Below, piece after piece: positions 41,932 through 49,813 of a DNA stretch of 60,949 nucleotides. Numbering within the stretch: the first letter of the stretch is position 1; each line of letters begins with the position of its first letter. Below the pieces are notes generated by a model. The model was not told where the DNA came from. It was given only the letters and a program-made list of their open reading frames with translations, and did not search any database. The translations under genes were made by a program, and so were the position numbers. Source of the stretch: JAAYVZ01 sp035384965. GTDB lineage: Bacteria > Acidobacteriota > Thermoanaerobaculia > Thermoanaerobaculales > Thermoanaerobaculaceae. The stretch spans positions 1 to 60,949 of the forward strand of contig DAOOJE010000025.1 of the NCBI GenBank assembly GCA_035384965.1. Direction: 5' to 3'.

Positions 41932-44900
41932 CTAACCCAGGAGGAGCTCGACGTGGCCAGGGCCCAGCAGGGCGTTGAGTTCAGGGATGAGAGTCCGGGG
42001 ATCGACGCCCAGGACGCGGGTCGGGATGAGTTCGGCCCGCCAGCCATCTCCCAGCAGCCGGAGCCGGAGCGAGACGCGCCCCTCGTGGGCCAGCACCACG
42101 TCGTGGATGTGCTCGAGTTCGGCCTCGGAGCCGTGCCTCGTGAGGTCGATCTCGACTCTCACCGCGGCGGCCCGCCGGGACTCGATCCCCTCGAGCGGCA
42201 CCGCCTCCTCGAGCCCCAGCTCGACGTACTCCGCATCCTGACGCCGCACGGCCGCGGTCACGAGCAGCGCCGCCCCGTCGGCCAGCAGCTTCTCAACCCT
42301 CTCGAAGGCGTCGGCGAACGCCACGACCCGGATCGAGGAGGTCTGGTCCTCGAGCGTGAACGAGGCCATGCGCCGCCCCTGGTTGCGGCCGTCCTTGATC
42401 GGGCGTACCTTGAGCCCGGTCACCAACCCCGCGACCGTGACGCTTTCCGCCCCGCTGGCCGCCAGCTCCTGTATCTCGGCGAGCTTGACCGCGCGGAGGT
42501 CGCGCAATACCCGCTCCCAGCGGTCGAGAGGGTGCCCCGAGAGGTAGAACCCGAGCGTCTCGCGCTCGCCCTGCAGGATCTCGTCGCGGTCGGCCGGCGC
42601 GGTGGGTGCGTCCGGCCGTGGGGTGTCCTCGTCGTCGTCGAGACCGAACAGGAAACCCTGGCCTGACTCGATCGCCTGCCGCTGCCGCGCAGCCTGGTCG
42701 ATGAATCGGTCGAGATTGGCAAGCAGGTCGGAGCGGTTCGGGTGGATGGAGTCGAAGGCGCCGGCCCGCGCCAGGCATTCCACGACCTTGCGGTTGATCG
42801 CGCGCTCGGGCAGCGCCCGCAGGAGCTGCGGCACGCTCCTGATGCGCCCTCCTGCCTGTGCCCTGGCCTGCACGACAGCCTGGCTCGCCGCCTCCCCCAC
42901 CCCCTTCACTGCGCCGAGCCCGACCCGGATCGCGTCGCCCTCGACCGTGAACGCCACCTGCGAGGCGTTGATGTCGGGCCCCAGGACACGCACCCCGGAG
43001 TTGACGAGCAGCGACACGTAGGCGGCGAGCTTCTCGGTGTTGGCGATTTCGCTCGACAGCATTGCGGCCCAGAAATGCTCGCGGTGGTGCGCCTTGAGGT
43101 AGGCGGTCTGGTATGCGACGTAGGCGTAGGCCACGGAGTGCGACTTGTTGAACCCGTACTGCGCGAACGGCCCGATCATCTGCCACAGGGCCTGCACCTT
43201 GTCGCGCGGGAACCCCTTCGCCACGGCGCCCGAGACGAAGTGCTCGCCCTGCTCGTCGATGAGCTGTTTCTGCTTCTTGCCCATGGCCTTGCGCAGCGTG
43301 TCGGCGCGCGCCATCGAAAAGCCAGCGATGCGCTGGGCGATGCGCATGACCTGCTCCTGGTAGACGATCACGCCGTAGGTCTCGGCCAGCACCTCCTCCA
43401 GCTCGGGGAACAGGTACGAGATTTTCTGCCGCCCGTGCTTGCGGTCGGCGAAATCCCCGGCCCACTGCATCGGGCCGGGCCGGTACAGCGCGTTCAACGC
43501 AGCCAGCTCCTCGAAGCGGCTGGGCTGCACCATGCGCAGCAACTCGCGCATCCCCGAGGACTCGAACTGGAAGACCCCGTCGGTGTCGCCGGCCTTGAAC
43601 AGCGCGTAGACGGCCGGGTCGTCGAGACCGGTTCGGCTGAAGTCGGGCGGTTCGATGCCGGCGGCTCGCAGGCTCGCCAGGCAGTCGTCGATGACCGTCA
43701 GAGTCTTGAGCCCGAGGAAATCCATCTTGAGCAGGCCGAGCTTCTCGATCACGTCCTTGTCGAACTGGGACACGACCTCGTCCCGCGACGTGCGGTACAG
43801 CGGCACGATCTCCCGCACCGGCCGAGGGGCGATCACCACGCCGGCGGCGTGCACGCCGCAATGGCGCGCCAGCCCCTCGAGCTTCTTGCCGATCTCGATG
43901 AGGCGGGCCACGTCGGAGTTCTGCTGGATGGCCTCCGCGAGCCGCGGCGAGTTCTTCACCGCGTCCTCGAGCTTGATCCCGAGGGTCTCCGGGACCAGCT
44001 TGGCGATGCGGTCGGTCTCGCTGAACGACATGCCCATGACGCGCCCGACGTCGCGGATGCAGGAGCGGGCCTGCAGGACGTTGAACGTCGCGATCTGGGA
44101 CACGTTCTGCTCGCCGTACAGGCGCCGCACGTGCGCGATGACCTCGTCGCGACGCCGCTGGCAGAAGTCGATGTCGATGTCGGGCATCGAGATCCGGTCG
44201 GGGTTGAGGAAGCGCTCGAAGAGCAGGTCGTACTCCAGCGGGTCGATGTCGGTGATTCGCAGCGCGTAGGCGACCAGCGACCCGGCAGCGCTGCCCCTCC
44301 CCGGTCCCACCGGGATGGCATGCTCGCGCGCGTAGCGAATGAAGTCCCAGACGACCAGGAAGTACCCCTGGAACCCCATGGTGCCGATGACCCCGAGTTC
44401 GAACTCGAGGCGTGCCCAGTACTCGCTGTCGGCATGCCGACGGCGGCGCCCGTCCGCGAGGCGAGCCGCCAGCCCCTGCTGCGCCAGCTCTTCCAGGAAC
44501 GCGTCGGCGGGGCGGTTGTCCGGCACCGGGTAGCGGGGCAGGTGGAACTCCCCGGAGGGAAAGCTGACGTGGCAGCGGCGCGCGATTTCAGCCGTGCGCG
44601 CGAGCGCTCCCGGCCACTGTCCGAACAGCCGCTCCACCTCGGCCGGCGACTTGACGTAGAACTCGTCGTTGTAAGCGTAAGCCGACGCGAGCTCGGCCAG
44701 CGTCTTGTTCTGGCCGATGCCGATCAGCACGCGATGTGCCTCGACGTCCTCGCGCCGGTGGAAGTGGCAATCGTTGGTGGCCACGACCGGAATGCCCGTG
44801 GCCTCCGAAATCGCCCGCATCCCCTCGCGGCTGACCGCCTCTTCCGCCAGCCCGTGGTCCTGGATCTCGAGGAAGAAGTTGTCCTGCCCGAGGATCTCCC

Positions 44901-45396
44901 GCAGCTCCTCGGCAGCGTGCCGGGCGCCCTTGAGATCCCCGGCCAGAATCCGCCGGGAAACCTCCCCCGAAAGGCAGGCCGACAGGCCGATGAGGCCTTC
45001 GGCGTGGCGCGACAGCAGCTCGCGGTCAATGCGGGGGCGGTGGTAGAACCCTTCGAGGTAGGCGGAGGTCACCAGCTCCATGAGGTTCCGCCACCCCTTC
45101 TGGTTTTCGGCCAGCAGAACCAGGTGACTGTATGGCTTGCCGCCGTGCGGGGCGGGCGTCCTGTCGGTGCGCAGGCCCGGCGCCACGTAGACTTCACAGC
45201 CCAGCACCGGGCGCACCCCGACCTCCCGGGCCGCGGAGTAGAACTCATAGGTGCCGAAAAGGTTCCCGTGGTCGGTGAGGGCGACCTCGGACATCCCGAG
45301 GGCGGCGACTTGCCGCATCAGCTCGGCGGGGCGGATGGCCGAGTCGAGGAGCGAGTAGTGGCTGTGCAGGTGGAGATGGGCGAACGGCTCGGGCAT
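41932..45396 (-). CDS. dnaE: DNA polymerase III subunit alpha
   Basis: 1154 aa. The PHP domain (about 1-270) keeps metal-binding residues in FAHLHLHSHYSLLDS and LTDHGNLFG. The polymerase core has GPGRGSAAGSLVAYAL and the catalytic aspartates in SMPDIDIDFCQ. NKSHSVAYAYVAYQTAYLKAH follows in the fingers/beta-binding region, with an OB fold near the C-terminus. It is the main replicative polymerase. ATG at 45396 is chosen because TACAAT (45407-45402) ends 5 bases before it and the upstream extension is low-complexity. A 15/16 copy of the parB palindrome lies within the gene, in a variable inter-domain stretch. Confidence 0.96.
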   Translation of the reverse strand: MPEPFAHLHLHSHYSLLDSAIRPAELMRQVAALGMSEVALTDHGNLFGTYEFYSAAREVGVRPVLGCEVYVAPGLRTDRTPAPHGGKPYSHLVLLAENQKGWRNLMELVTSAYLEGFYHRPRIDRELLSRHAEGLIGLSACLSGEVSRRILAGDLKGARHAAEELREILGQDNFFLEIQDHGLAEEAVSREGMRAISEATGIPVVATNDCHFHRREDVEAHRVLIGIGQNKTLAELASAYAYNDEFYVKSPAEVERLFGQWPGALARTAEIARRCHVSFPSGEFHLPRYPVPDNRPADAFLEELAQQGLAARLADGRRRRHADSEYWARLEFELGVIGTMGFQGYFLVVWDFIRYAREHAIPVGPGRGSAAGSLVAYALRITDIDPLEYDLLFERFLNPDRISMPDIDIDFCQRRRDEVIAHVRRLYGEQNVSQIATFNVLQARSCIRDVGRVMGMSFSETDRIAKLVPETLGIKLEDAVKNSPRLAEAIQQNSDVARLIEIGKKLEGLARHCGVHAAGVVIAPRPVREIVPLYRTSRDEVVSQFDKDVIEKLGLLKMDFLGLKTLTVIDDCLASLRAAGIEPPDFSRTGLDDPAVYALFKAGDTDGVFQFESSGMRELLRMVQPSRFEELAALNALYRPGPMQWAGDFADRKHGRQKISYLFPELEEVLAETYGVIVYQEQVMRIAQRIAGFSMARADTLRKAMGKKQKQLIDEQGEHFVSGAVAKGFPRDKVQALWQMIGPFAQYGFNKSHSVAYAYVAYQTAYLKAHHREHFWAAMLSSEIANTEKLAAYVSLLVNSGVRVLGPDINASQVAFTVEGDAIRVGLGAVKGVGEAASQAVVQARAQAGGRIRSVPQLLRALPERAINRKVVECLARAGAFDSIHPNRSDLLANLDRFIDQAARQRQAIESGQGFLFGLDDDEDTPRPDAPTAPADRDEILQGERETLGFYLSGHPLDRWERVLRDLRAVKLAEIQELAASGAESVTVAGLVTGLKVRPIKDGRNQGRRMASFTLEDQTSSIRVVAFADAFERVEKLLADGAALLVTAAVRRQDAEYVELGLEEAVPLEGIESRRAAAVRVEIDLTRHGSEAELEHIHDVVLAHEGRVSLRLRLLGDGWRAELIPTRVLGVDPRTLIPELNALLGPGHVELLLG
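44427..44442. promoter_or_regulatory. 15/16 copy of the palindrome inside dnaE: candidate parS site 3
   Basis: TGTCGGCATGCCGACG differs from the other two copies only at the last base. It is encoded in a poorly conserved Arg-rich loop of DnaE (RRRRHADSEY), where the protein places little constraint on the DNA. Confidence 0.5.
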
Positions 45397-45401
45397 GCCG
45401 C

Positions 45402-45407
45402 ATTGTA
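45402..45407 (-). promoter_or_regulatory. -10 element of dnaE (leaderless layout)
   Basis: On the minus strand TACAAT ends 5 bases before the ATG of dnaE, and no ribosome site intervenes. A TTGACATAAT string further upstream (45505-45496) is not at a usable distance for this -10. Confidence 0.5.
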
Positions 45408-45541
45408 GCTTTCCCCCGGCGAGCGGTGGCGGCGGTGACCGGCGGGGGGCGCGCCGAGCGGAGAGCACCCGGGACCGGCGCCCTGGTGTGCAAACATTAT
45501 GTCAAGGCATGGGCCCGGCGAAGTCCATGGGCAGGCGGCGG

Positions 45542-45985
45542 TCACCCCCGGACACGTTCAAGGCGGGCCAGCCACATGGTGGCGGGGGTTCCGTCCACGA
45601 GCAGCACGCCGCTCGTCCGCATCTCGCCGGGCACCGTCGCGACGTACGTCTCGACCCCGAGGATGCGCCTGTCGGGCGAGCCGTAGCGCAGCACCAGCGT
45701 GGTGGCGTCGTACTGCCCGTCGCCGATCAGGACCGTCCCGAGCGGCAGCGAGTCCATCCGGAACCTCACCGACCGGGAGGTGACGACGTCGACGTGAAAG
45801 GTGCTGTGCACCGGCCGTGCGGTCGGGTCGACGGCGTCGCGAATCTCCCCTTCCACCCGCAGCGTCTCGGGAAACTGCTCCGAGGAGTGGACCTCCGTGA
45901 CGCCCGTGACACGGTTCGGCGCCCTGCCGGTCGGGAAGTAGTCGCCTTCCACGAGCCACGAACCGGGGACCAGCAACGGGTGCAT
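45542..45985 (-). CDS. Unrecognised small beta-rich protein
   Basis: 147 aa, no signal peptide. Opens with LLVPGSWLVEGDYFPTG and continues as alternating beta strands (VHSTFHVDVVTSRSVRF, ATTLVLRYGSPDRRILGVETYVATVPGEM), suggesting a lipocalin-like or DUF1579-like barrel. The fold is an impression, not a family match. ATG at 45985 follows GGAGGT, and TAGAAT (46006-46001) is a likely -10. It is upstream of dnaE on the same strand, separated by 145 bases. Confidence 0.6.
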   Translation of the reverse strand: MHPLLVPGSWLVEGDYFPTGRAPNRVTGVTEVHSSEQFPETLRVEGEIRDAVDPTARPVHSTFHVDVVTSRSVRFRMDSLPLGTVLIGDGQYDATTLVLRYGSPDRRILGVETYVATVPGEMRTSGVLLVDGTPATMWLARLERVRG

Positions 45986-46093
45986 GCGACCTCCGCCGCC
46001 ATTCTACGCCACCGGCCGGCGGCGGGAGGACGGCCTTTCATCCCACCGGAGGGGCTGCTAGGATGGCCCCCTCGCGGCCTGCCGCGCGACGCG

Positions 46094-46594
46094 ATGACGA
46101 TTCGACCGCTTCCCTCCTACCCCCGCTGCCCGGTGTGCGGCGATCCCGGTGTCAACCCTCACACCCTGGGGGTGCGATGGGTGTGGGATCCCGAGGCACG
46201 CGCCGTGCTCGGCCGCTTCCTTCCCGGCCCACACCACGCCGGCTACGAGAACCGGCTGCACGGTGGGCTCCTCACCTCGCTGCTCGACGAGGCAATGGCG
46301 TGGGCGTGCGCGGTCCGCGTGGGCTCGTACTGCGTCACCGGCGATCTCCAGGTCCGTTTCAAGGGCGCGGTCCGGCTCGGCGAGGCGGTCGTGATCTCGG
46401 GGCGCGCCGACGGCGAGGCGTGGGGGCCGTACGTTCGCGCCAGCGGAGAGGCCCGCGCCGAAAGCGGAGAGTTGCTGGCCACCGCCTTCGCCACCTTCGC
46501 CGCCATGCCGCTCGAGGAGTCGAGACGGCTCCGGGCAGCGCTGCGTTTCGACGCCGGCGAGCTCGACGTGCTCGACCGCTCGGCGCAGGGGTGA
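46094..46594 (+). CDS. Hotdog-fold thioesterase (PaaI/4HBT-like)
   Basis: 166 aa. The hotdog core has ENRLHGGLLTSLLDEAMAWA, with the HGG..DE catalytic region of PaaI-type thioesterases, then TGDLQVRFKGAVRLGEAVVISG. An N-terminal CPVCG motif could bind metal with other residues, but only one Cys pair is visible. It likely hydrolyses an acyl-CoA. TAGGAT at 46059-46064 may be its -10. It is followed after 15 bases by the ECF transporter genes. Confidence 0.8.
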   Translation: MTIRPLPSYPRCPVCGDPGVNPHTLGVRWVWDPEARAVLGRFLPGPHHAGYENRLHGGLLTSLLDEAMAWACAVRVGSYCVTGDLQVRFKGAVRLGEAVVISGRADGEAWGPYVRASGEARAESGELLATAFATFAAMPLEESRRLRAALRFDAGELDVLDRSAQG

Positions 46595-46609
46595 GGCCCC
46601 GCCGCCACG

Positions 46610-47935
46610 ATGCCCGGGACCTTGCGCGCGGCAGGGCTGTGGGTCCGGCTCGGCGGGCGGCAGCGGCCCGTGTTCGAAGACCTCCAATTCGAGCTGCGCC
46701 CCGGCGAGGTGGTGGGTGTGCTCGGTCGCTCCGGCTCGGGCAAGAGCGTGCTGGTGCAGACGCTTGCCGGCCTGCTGCCGTGGGCGCGGGACGGCGCGGT
46801 GCGCGGCGCGGTGACGCTCGGCGGCGAGAGCCTCGCCGACCTCGACCCCGCCCAGCGTGCCCATCACCTGGCGACGTGCCTCGATCGCCAAGAGGGCCAG
46901 CTCTTCCTGCCCTCCGTCGACTCCGAGTGGGGGACGGCGCTGCGGCAGCATCGACCGCAGCCCGGGTTCGCCGCACTGGTGGCGGCAGCGCTCGGCATTG
47001 ACCACCTCGCCTCCCGCTCGATCGTCGAGCTGTCTTCCGGCGAACGGCAGCGGGTGGCGCTGGCCCGAACGCTGGTTGCGGCGCCGCGCCCGGTCCTCCT
47101 CGACGAGCCGAGCACGCACCTCGATGACAGCGGTCTGGAGGGGCTGCGCTCGGCGCTTTGCGCCGTGCGCGAAATCGGCGGCTCGGTGCTGCTCACCGAG
47201 CACGCGGGATGGCTTCTCGCCGGGGCGGTCGACCGCTGGTTGGAGCTGCGTGACGGGCAGCTGGTACCGGCCCCGCCACCGCTCGAGCCGGCCGTCGCCG
47301 GCCCGCCCCCGGCTCCCGCCCCACAGACGGTCCTGCACCTCGAGCAGCCGCAGCTTCAACGCGGAGGCCGACGCCTCCTGGAGGGAGGGGAGCTGCGGCT
47401 TCTGGCCGGGGAAATCGTACACATTGGCGGCCCCAACGGCGCGGGCAAGTCCTCGCTCGCCCGAGCCCTCGCCGGGCACGCTTTTTCGGCCGGGGTCCGC
47501 TTCGATCCCGGCCCGGCGGCTCGGTGGCGGCCCCGCGAGGTGGCGTTGCTGCTCCCCTCACCCGACCTGCAGCTCTTCGCACCCACGGCCGTCGAGGAGG
47601 TGCGCCTGGCGGGCCTCGGGCCCCTCGAGGCCGGCGAGGCCCTGGCCCGGTTCGGCCTCGTGGCGCTCGCGGGGCGGTCGCCGTGGACGCTTTCGGGTGG
47701 CGAGCGGCAGCGCCTGCTGCTGGCAGCGATCGAGCCCGGTCCGGCGGGGGTGCTGATTCTCGACGAGCCGGCTCAGGGGCTGGACGGGGACGGTCTCGCC
47801 GAGCTGGTGCGCCTGCTGCACCGGCGCGCAGCCGAGGGCGGCGCCGTGCTGGTGCTGTCCCACCGCGCCGAGCTGGCGCGCGCTGCCCATCGCCGTATGC
47901 GCCTGGACGCCGGGCGCCTGGAGGCCGGAGCGTGA
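46610..47935 (+). CDS. ECF transporter ATPase, fused A-A' pair
   Basis: 441 aa with two ABC ATPase domains in one chain. Domain 1 (about 5-220) has Walker A GRSGSGKS, signature LSSGERQRVALAR and Walker B PVLLDEPSTHLDD. Domain 2 (about 245-440) has Walker A GPNGAGKSS, signature LSGGERQRLLLA and Walker B VLILDEPAQGLDG. ECF importers use two ATPases with a T component and a substrate-binding S component. The next two genes supply the likely S and T components, each overlapping the one before. Confidence 0.88.
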   Translation: MPGTLRAAGLWVRLGGRQRPVFEDLQFELRPGEVVGVLGRSGSGKSVLVQTLAGLLPWARDGAVRGAVTLGGESLADLDPAQRAHHLATCLDRQEGQLFLPSVDSEWGTALRQHRPQPGFAALVAAALGIDHLASRSIVELSSGERQRVALARTLVAAPRPVLLDEPSTHLDDSGLEGLRSALCAVREIGGSVLLTEHAGWLLAGAVDRWLELRDGQLVPAPPPLEPAVAGPPPAPAPQTVLHLEQPQLQRGGRRLLEGGELRLLAGEIVHIGGPNGAGKSSLARALAGHAFSAGVRFDPGPAARWRPREVALLLPSPDLQLFAPTAVEEVRLAGLGPLEAGEALARFGLVALAGRSPWTLSGGERQRLLLAAIEPGPAGVLILDEPAQGLDGDGLAELVRLLHRRAAEGGAVLVLSHRAELARAAHRRMRLDAGRLEAGA

Positions 47936-48522
47936 GCGGCCGCGACGCCCGAGCCTGGACGGCGGCGGCCGTCTTTGGCGCGCTGTGGGGCGCCGCCGAG
48001 GTGACGCTCGGCGCCCTGCTGTCGGCGGCACGCGTGCCGCTGGGGGGCGTTGTCATGGCCTCGCTGGGCGTGGTCTGCCTCGTCACCGCGCGCCGTCTCC
48101 ACCCAGCGCCCGGCCAGAGCCTGGCCATGGGGGCCGTGGTCGCTTTCCTGAAGGTCTTTTCGATGGGTGGGCTGCTGCTGGGGCCGGTAGTCGGGATTCT
48201 CACCGAGGCGTTGGCGGTCGAGTTGGCTTTTTCCGCCCTCGGCGTGCGGCTGCCGGCGGCCATGCTGGGTGGGGCGGCGGCACTGGCCTCGGCCCCGGCC
48301 TGGATGCTGCTGTGGGCCGCCTTGCTCACGGGGCCGGAGGCGGTGCAGGTCGTGGAGCGCGCCATGCGGATGGCAGCGGCGACCGCGGGGTGGCGCGGGG
48401 CGACCAGCGGAGGGCTCGTGGCAGCGCTGGTGTCCGCCGTTGCCGTGGTGGGGGCGGGGGTGGGGGCGATGGCCTGGCGGCTGGCGGGCCGCGTGGTGGC
48501 GCGGGTGCGGGGGCGGGCGTGA
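47932..48522 (+). CDS. Membrane protein, probable ECF S component
   Basis: 196 aa, GTG overlapping the ATPase stop (GTGA). Five to six hydrophobic helices, for example AAAVFGALWGAAEVTLGALL, GVVMASLGVVCLVTARRL, MGAVVAFLKVFSMGGLLLGP and AAMLGGAAALASAPAWMLLW. Size and topology fit a substrate-capturing S component. I cannot tell the substrate. No riboswitch is visible upstream to indicate a vitamin or metal. Confidence 0.6.
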   Translation: MSGRDARAWTAAAVFGALWGAAEVTLGALLSAARVPLGGVVMASLGVVCLVTARRLHPAPGQSLAMGAVVAFLKVFSMGGLLLGPVVGILTEALAVELAFSALGVRLPAAMLGGAAALASAPAWMLLWAALLTGPEAVQVVERAMRMAAATAGWRGATSGGLVAALVSAVAVVGAGVGAMAWRLAGRVVARVRGRA

Positions 48523-49652
48523 AGAAAAAGCTGGCCTTCGCACTGGCGGCGGCGGCGCTCGGGGTCGCCTTCCTGCGCTGGAGCCCGGGTCCCTGGCTCG
48601 CCTTGTTGGCGGCCACGGCGGCCGCGCTGCTGTTCGAGCCAGCGGCGCTGCGCCGGGCCTGGACCGGCCGCACTCTCGTCTCGATCCTGCTCGCCTCGGG
48701 CGTCACCGGGGTCGCCGTGGCGTGGTCGGCCTCGGCCCCGGCCGGGATCAGGGCCGGCCTCGCCATGCTGCTGCGCGTGCTGGTGGTCGTCGTAGTGGCG
48801 TCACTCGCCTCCCGGCACGTTGACCACGAGAGCTGGCGCCGGGCCCTGGCCCGGCTCGGCCTGCAGCGTGTCGGCCTCGCCTGCGGCCTTGCGCTCAACG
48901 CCATGCCGCACCTCGTGGAGGCGTGGCGGGACGCCTGGATCGCCCTGGCTGTGCGGCGGCGGCGCCGGCACCCCCGCTGGCGGGATCTGCCGGCGCTGGC
49001 CGAGACGCTGCTCGCCCATGCCGCCCGGCTGGTGGACGAGACGGCGGTGGCGGCAGCGCTGCGCGGGTCGCTCGCCCTGGGCCCCCGGCCGCCCGTCCTC
49101 GAGGGCTGCTCCCCCCTCGTGGTCGTGCTCACGGGGCGGTCAGGGGCCGGCAAGACACCTGCTGCCGAGCGCCTCGCCGGCGCGCTCGCGGCAGGCGGCG
49201 TGCCGGTCTTCGGCTTCCTGCAGCCACCGCTGTGGCTGGACGGCCGCAAGGCAGGGTTCGACATCGTTGACATCCGTTCCGGAGCACGCGCCGTTCTTGG
49301 CCGGCGCCGCGACGCCGAAGGCCAGCACGGCACCCCTTTCGTGTTCCATGAAGAAGGGTTCGCCCTCGCCAGGAAGGCGCTCGCCGCGCCGCCCCGCGAC
49401 GCCGTTCTGGTGGTGGACGAGATCGGCCCGGTTGAACTCCGGGGCGAGGGGCACTGGCCGGCGGTGGCGCAGGCCTGGAAGGCCGCCCGCCCGCGCGCCG
49501 CGGTCCTGACGCTGCGCCGCCAGCTCATCCCGGCGTTCCTCGGTCTGCTGGGCGCCACGGACGTCGTGGTTGTCGATGCCGAGGACGAGCCCGACGCTGC
49601 CACCGCTGCGCTCGCCGCGCTGTCCCCCGCCCTCCCTCCCGGGCCACGGTGA
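48519..49652 (+). CDS. Fusion: ECF T component (EcfT/CbiQ-like) + THEP1-like NTPase
   Basis: 377 aa. The N-terminal half (about 1-190) has about four membrane helices, then an amphipathic coupling region ending VAAALRGSLALGP, comparable to the AxxARG coupling motif of EcfT. The C-terminal half (about 195-377) is a P-loop NTPase: Walker A TGRSGAGKT near 205-213, then VPVFGFLQPP, GRKAGFDIVDIRSG, and a Walker B of the THEP1 type, VLVVDEIGPVELRGEG. THEP1 enzymes hydrolyse NTPs, with unknown cellular role. I know of no standard ECF T component with this domain, so the fusion is notable. GTG overlaps the S-component stop. Confidence 0.75.
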   Translation: MKKKLAFALAAAALGVAFLRWSPGPWLALLAATAAALLFEPAALRRAWTGRTLVSILLASGVTGVAVAWSASAPAGIRAGLAMLLRVLVVVVVASLASRHVDHESWRRALARLGLQRVGLACGLALNAMPHLVEAWRDAWIALAVRRRRRHPRWRDLPALAETLLAHAARLVDETAVAAALRGSLALGPRPPVLEGCSPLVVVLTGRSGAGKTPAAERLAGALAAGGVPVFGFLQPPLWLDGRKAGFDIVDIRSGARAVLGRRRDAEGQHGTPFVFHEEGFALARKALAAPPRDAVLVVDEIGPVELRGEGHWPAVAQAWKAARPRAAVLTLRRQLIPAFLGLLGATDVVVVDAEDEPDAATAALAALSPALPPGPR

Positions 49653-49813
49653 CCGGCGGCAGGTCACCGAAAGGCACGAGCGCCGGAGTCGCACGACCGG
49701 CGCGGGTTCACGAACGCCGACCGCCGATCTCCGGCGGAGGCGGTGGAATGGGCGAGCGATGGAAGCACTTGACGAGATGGGCGGCGGTCCGCCCGGCGAG
49801 GGAGGCCGTGTTC
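49653..49813. other. Intergenic region before the aldehyde dehydrogenase gene
   Basis: 161 bases without a convincing gene; the reading frame of the dehydrogenase continues upstream but shows no conserved features before 49814. I see no clear promoter. Confidence 0.35.

Noticed and set aside
42742..45408. Long open frame on the plus strand opposite dnaE (888 codons)
   Set aside because: Shadow of dnaE in a GC-rich genome; no recognisable motifs.
45496..45505. TTGACATAAT on the minus strand upstream of dnaE
   Set aside because: It looks like a fused -35/-10, but the spacing is impossible for one promoter and it is about 100 bases from the dnaE start; the TACAAT next to the ATG is a better candidate.
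45986..46093. Possible riboswitch before the thioesterase/ECF genes
   Set aside because: The 108-base gap is too short for most cobalamin riboswitches and shows no TPP-, cobalamin- or FMN-type conserved boxes.
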